A stretch of DNA of 64,000 bases from an uncultured Flavobacteriales bacterium (GTDB lineage Bacteria > Bacteroidota > Bacteroidia > Flavobacteriales > Crocinitomicaceae), in assembly GCA_946480815.1 (NCBI GenBank), contig CAMLLB010000015.1:1-64000 (forward strand), given 5' to 3'. Position numbers and translations under genes: made by a program. Positions 16,193-25,608 of the stretch are shown piece after piece (within the stretch, counting starts at the first letter, position 1; each line of letters begins with the position of its first letter). The notes beneath the pieces are model-generated. The model had not been told where the DNA came from, did not search any database, and worked only from the letters and a program-made list of their open reading frames with translations.

Positions 16193-16199
16193 GTCCTTG

Positions 16200-17009
16200 T
16201 CACTCTATGAAGAGTTTTTGAACCTGTCCGTTTACATGGACCAGGTACGTACCAACAGCAAGCGCGGAAATATCGAGCACCGTAATTTGGGAACCTGTTT
16301 CACTTGTAAAAAGGATTTTGCCGGATAAATCCGTAAATACGATCTTATTCTCCCCGTTTGGAAGAAAAACCGTCAATTGACCTTTGGCCGGGTTCGGCCA
16401 GATGGTAAATGCCCCAGAAGTGTTTTCCCCGAGATCAAGAGATGTGGAAGGATATTCAATAATGTAGTAAAGTTCATTGGTAATAAACACGTCGTTCCAT
16501 TGTCCAGCCAGACCAAGCGGCCAGTTAGTAATGGCGATCGCAAGGCCATCCTGGTTGTTCCAGTTATCCGGTTCGTTTCCCCAGTTCTCATAGCTCCCAT
16601 TTACAGGAGTTCCGTTGGAAGTTCCAGTCCAGAAAGGCGAAGATTGGGAATCGTTATCACCATTCCAAACCCAGTTTCCCTCGGAAGAAGAATCATTTCC
16701 GCCCAGCCACATGTAGGATGCACCTCCTCCGTCAGGAGCAACGGTGTTTGCATGATCAAAGAACACATTGTTGATTTCCTGGAATACCGCGTCCTGTTCT
16801 TCCTGGGAATTGATTTCAACGAGCTTGCCTCCGCGGGAAAGAGCACAGGCAGCGGCGTTCTGCCAATTCCGGTTTTCAAGTACGATTTCGTAACTGGAAC
16901 CATTGAATTCGAAACTGCGGATAAGAAATGGATTGATATCACACTGTGCCATAACAGGTTGTAAAGCAGAAAGTCCGAGTGTGAGCAAAAAAGTAAGATG
17001 TGTTTTCAT
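16200..17009 (-). CDS. secreted C-type lectin-like protein with T9SS sorting domain
   Basis: 269 residues from ATG 17009, where MKTHLTFLLTLGLSALQPVMAQ is a clean signal peptide; the upstream in-frame ATG adds a poor leader. A C-type lectin fold follows (NRNWQNAAACALSRGGKLVE, YMWLGGNDSSSEGNWVWNG, NWGNEPDNWNNQDG), the last resembling the Ca/sugar-binding EPN plus WND arrangement. The C-terminal about 75 residues form a T9SS type A sorting domain (FTIWPNPAKGQL ... VGTYLVHVNGQVQKLFIE). It is probably exported and attached to the cell surface, where it may bind glycans. Single-gene unit. Confidence 0.85.
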   Translation of the reverse strand: MKTHLTFLLTLGLSALQPVMAQCDINPFLIRSFEFNGSSYEIVLENRNWQNAAACALSRGGKLVEINSQEEQDAVFQEINNVFFDHANTVAPDGGGASYMWLGGNDSSSEGNWVWNGDNDSQSSPFWTGTSNGTPVNGSYENWGNEPDNWNNQDGLAIAITNWPLGLAGQWNDVFITNELYYIIEYPSTSLDLGENTSGAFTIWPNPAKGQLTVFLPNGENKIVFTDLSGKILFTSETGSQITVLDISALAVGTYLVHVNGQVQKLFIE

Positions 17010-17186
17010 AAAATTTGGATTTAATCTCATTGAGACGATTGATAATCCTAAAATTAAAGTACTTCCTTCCGGAGGAGGTTATGAAAAATCGGCAATTACT
17101 TATGGATTTCCGAATATATGACGGACCATTTTTAAAATAGTATCGACATCCTAAATCGATCAAGCCAAAAGGTAAAAGCTATTTCC

Positions 17187-17194
17187 TATCTTTG
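17187..17194 (+). promoter_or_regulatory. Bacteroidota -7 box (TATCTTTG) for fbp
   Basis: Exact TAnnTTTG match 24 bp before the fbp ATG, a typical position in Bacteroidota. Confidence 0.5.
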
Positions 17195-17218
17195 TAATAA
17201 ATACAAAAACAGAGCAGT

Positions 17219-18235
17219 ATGTCACACATTATCACATTGAGCGATTTTATTATGGAACGTCAGGCGGAATTCCCGGGTTCATCCGGAGAACTATCCCGCA
17301 TTTTGAACGATATTTCAATTGCATCAAAAATTGTGGCAAGAGATGTTCGCAGGGCAGGTTTGGTAGATCACATACTTGGTGCGCATGGAGATGTAAATGT
17401 ACAGGGAGAAGAACAGCAAAAACTCGATGTGGTTGCGGATTCTCAATTCATTAAGGTTTTTGAATCGAGTGGTGAGATCTGTGGAATTGCATCGGAAGAG
17501 AATGACGATTTCCTGGCATTTACTTCAGAACGTGCCAAAAGTGGAAAATACATTGTATTGTTTGATCCGTTGGATGGCTCTTCCAATATTGACTGCAATG
17601 TTTCGATCGGAACGATTTTTTCTATCTATAAACGCATTTCTCCAAAAGGCGGGCCCGCAACATTGGAAGACATGCTGCAAAAAGGAACGCAACAGGTTGC
17701 TGCCGGATATGTTTTGTACGGTTCATCAACTATGCTGGTGTATACAACCGGGCATGGAGTAAACGGATTTACACTGGATCCTTCCATTGGTGAATTCTGT
17801 TTGTCGCACCCGAATATGCGCATGCCGGAAACCGGGCGTATTTATGCGATGAACGAAGGAAACATTCACGAATGCGAGCAAGGTGTAAAAGACTATATTT
17901 CCTTTTGCCAGGAAGTACAGGCCGATGGAAAACCATATTCCGGAAGATATATTGGTTCCCTGGTAGCAGATTTCCACCGGAACCTGATCAAAGGAGGAAT
18001 TTATATTTATCCGGTAACAAATCAAAGTCCGAAAGGGAAGTTGCGCTTGCTGTATGAATGTAATCCGTTGGCATTCGTTGCTGAACAAGCAGGTGGAATG
18101 GCAACAAACGGAACAGAACGCATTTTGGACCTGGAGCCACATCAACTGCATGAGCGCTGCGGATTTTTCACAGGTTCAAAACAAATGATGGAAAAGGCAA
18201 TTGATTGCCTGGAAAAAGCACGCATGAAAGCTTAA
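17219..18235 (+). CDS. fbp: class I fructose-1,6-bisphosphatase
   Basis: Cytoplasmic gluconeogenic enzyme that removes the 1-phosphate from fructose 1,6-bisphosphate using Mg. 338 residues, the usual length. The metal-binding motif [20 protein letters not shown] lies near 119. The N-terminal part has [11 protein letters not shown] and [10 protein letters not shown]; substrate-binding segments [20 protein letters not shown] and [20 protein letters not shown] follow. A Bacteroidota -7 box precedes the gene, and a small membrane-protein gene starts at the base after its stop codon, implying a two-gene transcript. Confidence 0.96.
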   Translation: MSHIITLSDFIMERQAEFPGSSGELSRILNDISIASKIVARDVRRAGLVDHILGAHGDVNVQGEEQQKLDVVADSQFIKVFESSGEICGIASEENDDFLAFTSERAKSGKYIVLFDPLDGSSNIDCNVSIGTIFSIYKRISPKGGPATLEDMLQKGTQQVAAGYVLYGSSTMLVYTTGHGVNGFTLDPSIGEFCLSHPNMRMPETGRIYAMNEGNIHECEQGVKDYISFCQEVQADGKPYSGRYIGSLVADFHRNLIKGGIYIYPVTNQSPKGKLRLLYECNPLAFVAEQAGGMATNGTERILDLEPHQLHERCGFFTGSKQMMEKAIDCLEKARMKA

Positions 18236-18580
18236 ATGTTCTTAGACTTCCGAAAAATAGAAAACCTCCATATTTTATTGTGGCTTCTCAAAGACATTTG
18301 CTGGGCTGCTGATTTGAAGTGGTTTGGGACAATTATGATTTTGCCAACACTTTCCGTTGCCTTTTGGCTAAGCTGGAAAATGCGTAAATCGTATTCCGAA
18401 TTGATGCACAATTTGGCAGTTATTTTCTGGATCCTGGCAAATTCTACCTGGATGGTCGGTGAATTCTTCTTTGAGGATGGTGCAAGACCACTTGCCCTGA
18501 GTTTCTTTGGAAGCGGGATTATGCTTCTGCTTGTTTTTTATGGACAACAACTTGCGGCCAAATTGATTTCAAAAAAATAA
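18236..18580 (+). CDS. small multi-pass membrane protein of unknown function
   Basis: 114 residues with about three transmembrane segments (MILPTLSVAFWLSWKM, NLAVIFWILANSTWMVGEF, ALSFFGSGIMLLLVFYGQQL). The ATG directly follows the fbp stop codon, so translation is probably coupled. I recognise no family. The N-terminal amphipathic part (FRKIENLHILLWLLKDICW) may lie on the membrane. A 26-bp palindromic element starts 3 bp after its stop codon. Function unknown; the coupling suggests but does not prove a metabolic link. Confidence 0.7.
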   Translation: MFLDFRKIENLHILLWLLKDICWAADLKWFGTIMILPTLSVAFWLSWKMRKSYSELMHNLAVIFWILANSTWMVGEFFFEDGARPLALSFFGSGIMLLLVFYGQQLAAKLISKK

Positions 18581-18610
18581 AAAGATGTAATAACGCAATA
18601 TTACGTCAAA
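18581..18610. repeat. ArsR-locus palindrome, third copy (variant)
   Basis: Reverse-orientation copy of the palindrome at 48507-48536 and 48929-48954: it matches 26 of 30 bases, with 2 mismatches over the 26-bp core. The right arm TATTACGTCA is intact; the left arm has GATG in place of GACG. It lies 96 bp upstream of the ATG at 18706. Confidence 0.6.
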
Positions 18611-18705
18611 GCAACAGTTGTACGGAATGCTGTTTTCAAGTACGGATTTTCGCAACAATCAAACCACAGGCTTTCCTTTAATTTGTGTAAACAAAACCAA
18701 TGTTT

Positions 18706-19377
18706 ATGCGTCTGCTTACGATACTTTTTGCTGCTTCAATCATTGTTTCATCTTGCTCCATTCAAAAAAGAACGTTTAGAAACGGGTATTATATTTCATG
18801 GAACAAACCACTAAAACCAAAGACCAATGAAAACAGGAGTGAAGAAATACCAGAGACAAAACCGGTTGATGAACTGCTTGTTTCATCGGATATAGAAGTA
18901 CTAAAACCCACAGAAGATCATGCACTTATTTCAACTTCCGACACACTTCAAAAAACCGGGCAATCGGTCACGAATGATTCATTGACGAAGATTTATAAAA
19001 CGATTGATACCGAACTGGCAATTAATACAGGAAAGGACGAAACGGTAAATCCGGTCAAAGCAAGAAAAACCCCAAGGAAAGAATGGGAACCATCCGGAAG
19101 ATCTCCGAATCTTTTTGCGATCAACTCCTTTGTTTTTGCAATTGGCTATGTGATCCTGATTTTTTATGCTTTTGCTGTGAGTGGGGTTACCTGGGCAATT
19201 GCATTGGCTGTTATCTGTTTTTTTGCAGCACTCATTTTTGCAATTATCGGGATCATAAAGTGGAAACGCCACCGGGATGACTTTTGGGGAACTTTCTTTG
19301 CGTTGATGGCGTTGATCGTTCTTGTAACCGGAACCTTTGCACTTCTGCTGGTTTTTATTGGAAATATGGGTTTCTAA
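18706..19377 (+). CDS. putative lipoprotein with C-terminal membrane segments
   Basis: 223 residues from ATG 18706; ATG 18700 is also in frame. Signal sequence ends in IVSSC, a lipobox. RTFRNGYYISWNK follows, a short motif seen after the lipid anchor in many small Bacteroidota proteins. A polar, probably disordered region (about 40-130) leads to three hydrophobic segments (FVFAIGYVILIFYAFAV, IALAVICFFAALIFAIIG, TFFALMALIVLVTGTFALLL), so the C-terminus is an integral membrane domain resembling DUF4190-type proteins. Function unknown. It overlaps nothing and is convergent with the anti-sigma gene, 3 bp apart. Confidence 0.7.
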   Translation: MRLLTILFAASIIVSSCSIQKRTFRNGYYISWNKPLKPKTNENRSEEIPETKPVDELLVSSDIEVLKPTEDHALISTSDTLQKTGQSVTNDSLTKIYKTIDTELAINTGKDETVNPVKARKTPRKEWEPSGRSPNLFAINSFVFAIGYVILIFYAFAVSGVTWAIALAVICFFAALIFAIIGIIKWKRHRDDFWGTFFALMALIVLVTGTFALLLVFIGNMGF

Positions 19378-19380
19378 ATC

Positions 19381-19992
19381 TTATTTCATTAAAGTGTTCA
19401 CAACCGGGTTCGAAGGAAGGAATTGAGCGGTTTGGTCTTCTCTGAAGGGAGCACTTTTGCTTTCCAGCAACTTTTCACTCAATTCGGGATAAACCATATT
19501 ATCGGACACTTCCAGCATGCGTTTTTCTGGTTGTTGCAAGACCCTTTGAACAATCGTTATGGTGTCGTGAATGATATCCGATGCTGACCGGAAAACGGGA
19601 ATTTCCTTCACAATCGTATCGTGGATGATTTTACCGGAAGAAGCACCGTTTGTTAAAGAGATTTTCAGGGGATGTTCAGAAACTGACCAGTTCAGGGAAT
19701 AACTTTTGATGTTTCCTACCATGAAAAGAACGGCCACGCAAGCAGCACCGATCAGTACCTGGTAAAGCGGAATACTCCTGTTCAGCAAGTTCTTTTTTAT
19801 TTTCGGGACCTGAAGGGAAAGTGGTTCCTCAGAATCGTATTCAAGAGCTGCTGCTGCAGAAATTACGCTTCGCTGCAGGGTGTATTCGGCTTCTGTCAGG
19901 TGAGCGAGAACAAAGGATTTTTCTTCCTTGCTGAGTTCATCAAAAGATTTGGATTCTATCAAATCGAATAAGCGTTCGTGTTGCTCTTCCAT
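19381..19992 (-). CDS. putative membrane-anchored anti-sigma factor
   Basis: 203 residues. The N-terminal cytoplasmic part (about 1-75, DLIESKSFDELSKEEKSFVL) looks like the sigma-binding helix bundle of Bacteroidota anti-sigma factors. One transmembrane segment follows (LYQVLIGAACVAVLFMVGN, about 77-95), then a periplasmic part without a known domain. It starts one base after the sigma-factor stop codon, the classic sigma/anti-sigma arrangement. No zinc-binding HxxxCxxC motif is present. Assigned mainly on context. Confidence 0.7.
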   Translation of the reverse strand: MEEQHERLFDLIESKSFDELSKEEKSFVLAHLTEAEYTLQRSVISAAAALEYDSEEPLSLQVPKIKKNLLNRSIPLYQVLIGAACVAVLFMVGNIKSYSLNWSVSEHPLKISLTNGASSGKIIHDTIVKEIPVFRSASDIIHDTITIVQRVLQQPEKRMLEVSDNMVYPELSEKLLESKSAPFREDQTAQFLPSNPVVNTLMK

Positions 19993-19993
19993 A

Positions 19994-20602
19994 TCAATTC
20001 AATTTAAAAAGTGTCGTTTCAAAACTGGGATCAAAGTGTTTCAATTGATCTGTGATTTTCTTTGTAGCATAAAACAAGCGGGATTTAACTGTTCCCAAAG
20101 AACTTTCTGTGATTTCTGCAATTTCATTTAAGGAAAAATGTTCCAGGTAACGGAGCACAAATACCGTTTTGTGGTGATGTTCCAAATTGTCGATGCTATT
20201 CTGCAGAGCCGTTAAAAACAGCTTTTTTTCCAACAGGTTGTCTGCCAATCCTGTGGGATGGTTTATTTCCGGATGAAGTGCAACGGTTTTTCCATGATGT
20301 CGATAAGCGGTTTTGCACATGTTTGAAGCAATGGTAAAGATCCAGGAATAAAACTTCTTGTTGGGATCAAACAAGTGTTTTTTCTCTATCAGTTTCAGGA
20401 AAAGATCCTGCACAAAATCCTGCGCCAGATCGACATCCTTATTCAGCATTTTGATAAAATAGCCTAACAACTTTTTGCTGTACCGATGATGCAACTCCAC
20501 CAGTGCCAATTCTGCCTGTTTGGCATACAAAGGAGAATGATGGTCCATTACCTGAACCATCAACTCTTCGTCGCTTTGTTGTTTATGATGTAAACTTTTC
20601 AA
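19994..20602 (-). CDS. ECF-type RNA polymerase sigma factor
   Basis: 202 residues from a TTG start; the next ATG would remove the SDEELM segment that usually opens region 2. Region 2 includes LAQDFVQDLFLKLIEKK and KFYSWIFTIASNMCKTAYRHH. Region 4 includes HHKTVFVLRYLEHFSLNEIAEITESSLGTVKSRL, the helix-turn-helix that reads the -35 element. It sits between the formylglycine-generating-enzyme-like gene (15 bp upstream) and the putative anti-sigma gene (1 bp downstream), so all three are probably cotranscribed. It likely directs an envelope-stress or surface-protein regulon. Confidence 0.9.
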   Translation of the reverse strand: MKSLHHKQQSDEELMVQVMDHHSPLYAKQAELALVELHHRYSKKLLGYFIKMLNKDVDLAQDFVQDLFLKLIEKKHLFDPNKKFYSWIFTIASNMCKTAYRHHGKTVALHPEINHPTGLADNLLEKKLFLTALQNSIDNLEHHHKTVFVLRYLEHFSLNEIAEITESSLGTVKSRLFYATKKITDQLKHFDPSFETTLFKLN

Positions 20603-20617
20603 GTATACTTAGGCTTT

Positions 20618-22528
20618 TTACTTTTCTATTATCTCCATCACAATTCGAAAACCGACGCTTGGGTCCGGGTTTGAATAAGTCTGTGTTTTATCAAAGGTAC
20701 AATCTTCAAATAAGTCATACCAGGATCCTCCCAATGCCTTTCCTTTACTGCTGGTCATTTCGGAAACGTTCCCCAGGGTATTGAAGAATCCCATTTTATT
20801 CGGATCATAACATTTCACATTCACCTGGTGAAATCCACCATCTTCAAAAAAGCGCTCCTGCGATGTGCGAATGTTTCCACGATAGTGTTTATTATCAGCT
20901 TCCTTAATTTCATTATTCGGGAAAGGAGTAATGGCTTTCGGGTCACCGGAGCCCGCCGCTGTTCTCCATTCCTTCTCAGTCGGCAAACGGAATACAACCT
21001 GGGTATACGTTCTTTTGCGCTGTAAATTGTATTGTTTGGTTAGCCATTCGCAATAGGCTTTTGCTCCTTCATATGAAATGCAAACAGCCGGATAGTTTTG
21101 GAATGCAGGATGCCAGTGATACATATCTTTAATCGGATCGTTTAAGCTAATTGTATATTTCCCCTTGGTCCATTGAGTAGAATCATACAGAGCTACCCGG
21201 TACAATTCTGTTTGGCCGGAAAGTTTCAGATTGTTCAAGAATTTGTTGTAGTCTCCGTTTGTAACCTCGTATTTATCCATTTGCACGTTTCCACTAACGG
21301 GAATCATATTATTTTCCAGTGTTTTCAAATCCAGTACCGCCGAAAGGATGGAAGCCGGTTTTTCCCGTGAAGAAAGAAGTTCGATGACTTCGCTTTGCTG
21401 ACCGCTTTGTTCAGCCACTTTTAATAACAGGAGTTCCAGGTTTTGTTTTTTCAGTATTTCTTCACTTTCATCGTAATGCTGGTATAATTTAATCATAGAT
21501 GGTATATACATTCCGTTGAATTGCTCACCTTTTAAATCCCCGATATTAAATGAAAAGACTTCTTTCAGGTAATCCAGTAAATAGCGTTTTTCATAATTTC
21601 TGCGGATAACGGCTGTATTGTCAAAACTCGATTCACTGTATTTGTAAGCAAGTCCTGTCAGGTACAATTTATCTCCATAGAGTTCTTCAAATCCGTTGAT
21701 TGCACTGGCAGAAAAATAAGCAGGGCGCTTGCCTTTTAGGAAATGTTCGTACAATTCTCTTGAAAGTTTTTTAGCCTCTTCTTCTGTTTCGGTTTCCCGG
21801 TCAGTGAACGGTTCGTAACCCAATCGCTTCAACATGCGATCACGGTAATTGTCGAGCAGGATCAAATGTAAATTGATGATAGTAACATCTTTTCTGAAAC
21901 CTTTGGCAGCCTGAACAACCCATGGTGCATAGGTGTCGTTATCTCCGTAAGTAAACAGGATTGCATTTTCGTCCAGTTCCGAAAGAATATTGTATCCCCA
22001 ATTCAACATTCCGGCACAGAGCTCGTTATTCTCATACAATCGTTTGGCGTAGAAATCCCGTTTTTCAATGTCATTTTTCAATTCGTAATGAATCATAAGC
22101 AGGTCCTGGATCAATGGATCATCCGGTCGAAGCGCTTGCGCAGCTAAGAGATCCTCACTTGCATCCTTTCGGAATCCATTTTCAGAATACTGAATGAAAT
22201 AAGCTTCAAAGCTTTTGGGCATTTCTTTCCAAACCTGTTCATGAATGGCTTTACACTGAGTATCCCATTTAGTACGTGATTCTTCTGTTGATGATAAGTT
22301 TCTCAAAGCGCGATTAGCTCGGTAATAGTTAATCCATGCTTCTCCGTTTTTACTGTTTTTGTCTATTTCTGCTTTCCACAGGTTGATCTGTGTTTCGTAC
22401 CAGGAAGTTTCTTTCACTTCTTTCGCAATACTGTAAACAGTTTCGGGTTTTTGAATGGTTCCGCCATCCTTTTGTGCAAAGGAATGAAAGCAAGTCAAAA
22501 AAGTAAGTCCGATAAATAAGTGTTTCAT
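20618..22528 (-). CDS. secreted FGE-sulfatase (SUMF1)-domain protein with GDNDTY region
   Basis: 636 residues with signal peptide MKHLFIGLTFLTCFHSFAQ. The N-terminal half is helical and TPR-like; it contains AILFTYGDNDTYAPWVVQ and DVTIINLHLILLDNY, which resemble the soluble part of DUF2723 membrane proteins (GDNDTF followed by VVNLSLL, known family knowledge). The C-terminal half (about 420-636) is a formylglycine-generating-enzyme fold with MDKYEVTNGDYNKFL, RLPTEKEWRTAAG, GNVSEMTSSKG, GGSWYDL and VGFRIVME. The paired catalytic cysteines of true FGE are not evident, so a binding or structural role, as in GldJ/GldK, is more likely than catalysis. First gene of the sigma/anti-sigma operon. Confidence 0.8.
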   Translation of the reverse strand: MKHLFIGLTFLTCFHSFAQKDGGTIQKPETVYSIAKEVKETSWYETQINLWKAEIDKNSKNGEAWINYYRANRALRNLSSTEESRTKWDTQCKAIHEQVWKEMPKSFEAYFIQYSENGFRKDASEDLLAAQALRPDDPLIQDLLMIHYELKNDIEKRDFYAKRLYENNELCAGMLNWGYNILSELDENAILFTYGDNDTYAPWVVQAAKGFRKDVTIINLHLILLDNYRDRMLKRLGYEPFTDRETETEEEAKKLSRELYEHFLKGKRPAYFSASAINGFEELYGDKLYLTGLAYKYSESSFDNTAVIRRNYEKRYLLDYLKEVFSFNIGDLKGEQFNGMYIPSMIKLYQHYDESEEILKKQNLELLLLKVAEQSGQQSEVIELLSSREKPASILSAVLDLKTLENNMIPVSGNVQMDKYEVTNGDYNKFLNNLKLSGQTELYRVALYDSTQWTKGKYTISLNDPIKDMYHWHPAFQNYPAVCISYEGAKAYCEWLTKQYNLQRKRTYTQVVFRLPTEKEWRTAAGSGDPKAITPFPNNEIKEADNKHYRGNIRTSQERFFEDGGFHQVNVKCYDPNKMGFFNTLGNVSEMTSSKGKALGGSWYDLFEDCTFDKTQTYSNPDPSVGFRIVMEIIEK

Positions 22529-22647
22529 GTCATTAATTTAAAAAAATCTGCGCGCGCTTGAATTCTTGGTTTCTAAAAGGATTACTCAGCCGTTCATCAA
22601 AGGTTCATTCCAAACGCTTATTTTTTTTAAAAAAATTCCGGAAAAAG

Positions 22648-22677
22648 AAAAAACCCTCCGTTTCCAAAGGGTTTTGT
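22648..22677 (-). terminator. rho-independent terminator for the 22701-24242 gene
   Basis: AAAACCCT/AGGGTTTT stem with a T-rich minus-strand tail (TTTTTTCTTTTTC), 24 nt after the stop codon. Confidence 0.8.
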
Positions 22678-22700
22678 GCGCAAAAAAGAATTTTCGGAAT

Positions 22701-24242
22701 CTATTCTTTCACAAATGATTTCCGATCGTATTTTCCCCCGGAAGTGATTTCAAGCAGGTAGAAACCATTCTTTAAAGAATCGATGCGGATGATAGGAGAA
22801 TCCAGGTTTCCTGCAAGAATTTCTTTTCCTTCCAGGTTTATGATCCGGTAAGTCCCTGAAGCCAGGCCGTCAATACGAATTTGGTCTTTAGCCGGATTCG
22901 GATAGAGTGAAACGGAAAGGATCTGTTCTTCAGTCAAGTTCAAAAACTCCGTTTCACAGTAAAAGTTCTGGTCGTCATAGAAATCCTGGATGTAGTTTGC
23001 AACATGAAACAAACTGTCTACACTTGCAGTTAAGGTTCCAGTGTGTTTTCTGGCAAAAATGGCTGCATGATTATAGCAAAGGACCTTCCCCGGACCAAAA
23101 ACAGCCTCATCATGTCCTGTAACAGATCGGCGATCTCCCGGAGGATTTCCCAGTGCCAATTCATTCCAGGTGTTGCCTGGGGTGATATCGTTGTAAGAAT
23201 AAGTGGTGGGTTGATTGTTTCCGTCGAGTAACGGACTTCCATCCGGTAAGAGTCCGCTTAAGATATTGTAATAAGCTGAAGCGTTATTTAGACTGGAAGG
23301 ATTTGTCACTATAACATTAGAGTTTAACGTTCTGTCCAGGCTAACAATTCCCACAGCAGGGGGCATGGAACCAAAACCCGGATTTCCTGAGAAGTCCTCA
23401 TCATTCATATCAGCGTTGTATCCATAAACCAGGTTTCTTCCCGGTTCTGTTCCGATGTAATCATCATATGGATTTCCCAAATCGAAATCCACGATATGAC
23501 CAACATGGAAATGGTTTAGTGTTTGTGTTCCACGGTTAAAAACGGTCGTTTGGAAAAAAACGGTATTGTTTAATACCTCGTCCGAAGAATCGTCGTATTG
23601 GTAAAATTGCATATGAACCTCGATTCCTGCGCGGTCAATTCCGGAAGGATGAACGATCTTACTGTCGTTGATAATCGAATAAACGGAGCGATCTCCACGG
23701 ATTACAGGATAATCACCATTTTGTGGTTCATAAACCTGGTCGCCATCTATGTCGTGGAATGGCGCAAGTAAGGAGCTTTCACCATTACCCGTATCTCCGT
23801 TACCCGGCCAGAAAGCAATTGGTCCCGGAACAACGTAGCCCTGGTCCATCCAATGGGCTATGTGATAGTCTATCTCAGATTTTGTGATATACCACAAGGA
23901 GGATTGATATTTGTTCAGATAGGATTGGGTGCTGTAGTTGGCTACATTCGGTAAATACGGACCGGGAGTGAAATCAGAGTTCATGAATTGAGAAGCTGCG
24001 CCTTTCACGATTCCGTTAAAATCCTCTCCGACAGCAACGAATGACAGACCATAAATGGAACTTACCAAACTGTCCTTTGGAACGAAATAACCTCCCGTTG
24101 AACTGGGGTTGCTAAAGAGCATTCCGTTATTGGAAACAGCGTATCTGACATTCGGGTTCTCGGTGATTAGAGTAAGAGAACCTTGTCCGAATGCGACTCC
24201 GCTCATACCTAAGATCAAAAATGATGTAATGATTGCTTTCAT
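22701..24242 (-). CDS. secreted T9SS cargo protein of unknown function
   Basis: 513 residues. Signal peptide MKAIITSFLILGMSGVAFGQ. The body (about 21-430) is rich in Asn, Asp and Gly with DIDGDQVYEPQNGDYP, a motif resembling calcium-binding dockerin-like loops, but I recognise no catalytic domain. The C-terminal 75 residues form a T9SS type A sorting domain (VSLYPNPAKDQIRI ... GFYLLEITSGGKYDRKSFVKE). It should be exported through the outer membrane and attached to the surface or released. Own terminator at 22648-22677. Closest analogues are large hypothetical surface proteins of Flavobacteriales. Confidence 0.8.
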   Translation of the reverse strand: MKAIITSFLILGMSGVAFGQGSLTLITENPNVRYAVSNNGMLFSNPSSTGGYFVPKDSLVSSIYGLSFVAVGEDFNGIVKGAASQFMNSDFTPGPYLPNVANYSTQSYLNKYQSSLWYITKSEIDYHIAHWMDQGYVVPGPIAFWPGNGDTGNGESSLLAPFHDIDGDQVYEPQNGDYPVIRGDRSVYSIINDSKIVHPSGIDRAGIEVHMQFYQYDDSSDEVLNNTVFFQTTVFNRGTQTLNHFHVGHIVDFDLGNPYDDYIGTEPGRNLVYGYNADMNDEDFSGNPGFGSMPPAVGIVSLDRTLNSNVIVTNPSSLNNASAYYNILSGLLPDGSPLLDGNNQPTTYSYNDITPGNTWNELALGNPPGDRRSVTGHDEAVFGPGKVLCYNHAAIFARKHTGTLTASVDSLFHVANYIQDFYDDQNFYCETEFLNLTEEQILSVSLYPNPAKDQIRIDGLASGTYRIINLEGKEILAGNLDSPIIRIDSLKNGFYLLEITSGGKYDRKSFVKE

Positions 24243-24386
24243 AAATTGAGTTATTAAGTGAATAATAACACAGAACGCGAGCCTTTCAAAACAAGTTGGA
24301 CGGATGATACTTCTGTTGACGGAACGGATTGATCGGGTGAGTTAGCAAGGCAGGTGGTTGATTTGAATGTACCGACCTAAAATAGA

Positions 24387-24414
24387 AAAGCCACCCGTGG
24401 AGACGAATGGCTTT
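24387..24414 (-). terminator. terminator for the DUF4382 gene
   Basis: AAAGCCA/TGGCTTT stem followed on the minus strand by TTTTCTATTTT, about 43 nt after the stop codon at 24457. Confidence 0.65.
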
Positions 24415-24456
24415 CGTGGACATACTACTACTACTTATTACACCACACCTAAAGCT

Positions 24457-24981
24457 TTAAATTGGATTGATCGATAAAACCTTAATAACCGGTTTCAACG
24501 AATATGTACCTGTTCCATGGGTCACAATACTGGCTTCTGCATCGAAATCGAGCACTAATTCATACAGTGTATTCGGTGCAAAATCAGCATTCAGATTAAT
24601 TTTTAACCCGGATTGTTGTGCCGAAGGAGTTGCCAATGGATAAAAAAGACTATCTACCATCACGTTGTTCTCATCTCCAAGGATCAAACGGAATTGCTCC
24701 AAATGTCCTGAAGGAAGCGTTCCGGCATTCACCAGTGTTGCAGAAACATCATTTTGCAAAGTCAACAAATCATAAATACCGGCATTCGTTGGTAAATTAA
24801 TCCAACCTTGTCCGTCATGATGAACTTGTACTTGCAAAACTTCTACATTTACCTGTTGGAAATCACCGGGTGCATCTACCATCTTCACAGTCATCTGACT
24901 TGTTCCTTCTTTCTTCTTACACCCAGTTGAAATCCCCAACATTCCCACTGAAATCAACGCTGCAAAATATATCGCTTTCAT
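24457..24981 (-). CDS. DUF4382 domain lipoprotein
   Basis: 174 residues. Signal sequence ends ISTGC, a lipobox, followed by KKKEG. The mature region matches DUF4382 (TVKMVDAPGDFQQVNVEVLQ, then WINLPTNAGIYDLLTLQND, then HLEQFRLILGDENNV), a beta-sandwich domain common in Bacteroidota outer-membrane lipoproteins. The biochemical role is unknown. Single-gene unit with its own terminator. Confidence 0.85.
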   Translation of the reverse strand: MKAIYFAALISVGMLGISTGCKKKEGTSQMTVKMVDAPGDFQQVNVEVLQVQVHHDGQGWINLPTNAGIYDLLTLQNDVSATLVNAGTLPSGHLEQFRLILGDENNVMVDSLFYPLATPSAQQSGLKINLNADFAPNTLYELVLDFDAEASIVTHGTGTYSLKPVIKVLSINPI

Positions 24982-25126
24982 AATTTTCGGTTTTTGTTTT
25001 CCTGCTACTTAGTAAAAGCTGTGCCAAAAACGGAAACCCTTGATTTTGATGAATTTTTAAGTTTTGCGGGAACCGGATTTTTTTCAAAATGAAAATTTTG
25101 ATTTCATTTTTGAACTAAAAAAGAAA

Positions 25127-25471
25127 TTACCACCATTCATATGCAAGCGTCAGCACATAATTTTCAGGCAGTAATTTTTTCAACTCATCTGTTACGATTT
25201 TGCCGTACTTCAGATCTACGTCTTTGTGCCAATCATACATTTTCCGGTCTCCGTAATAGTCTGAAAGCAATACATTGACTTCATAGAACAAAGGACTGTC
25301 TAATCTTTGGGTTTTCCCCACACCAAACAGAAAAGGTTCCGAAAGAGAATTGGTATGGGTGCATCCGGTCTTGTAAGTTCCGGTAATTACTTTAATGTCA
25401 TTGAATTCAGCCTCTGAAAAAGCGGATTTGTCTTTTTTCGTAATGCCGATCATTGTTCCGAAGTCGCTCAT
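25127..25471 (-). CDS. hypothetical cytoplasmic protein
   Basis: 114 residues with no signal peptide or membrane segment. It begins MSDFGTMIGITKKDKSAFSE and ends EWW. Contains Cys in TGCTHTNSL and a run of charged residues near the C-terminus. I recognise no family. The gene is divergent from mfd; about 110 bp separates the two. Codon use looks like its neighbours. Confidence 0.6.
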   Translation of the reverse strand: MSDFGTMIGITKKDKSAFSEAEFNDIKVITGTYKTGCTHTNSLSEPFLFGVGKTQRLDSPLFYEVNVLLSDYYGDRKMYDWHKDVDLKYGKIVTDELKKLLPENYVLTLAYEWW

Positions 25472-25608
25472 GTTGATTGATTTGAAGTCAAAAATAGTTA
25501 TAAAATAGGATGCTCTTTCAATGAAAAATCACGATCTTTGCACCGTCCCAATATCGGGATTACAAGGGGGTACAGTGCGCTGTGTCCCCTAAACTGTTTA
25601 TTCAAAAT

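Noticed and set aside
20618..22528. Catalytic formylglycine-generating enzyme
   Set aside because: The fold is present but the active-site cysteine pair expected of FGE is not visible, and no sulfatase is nearby.
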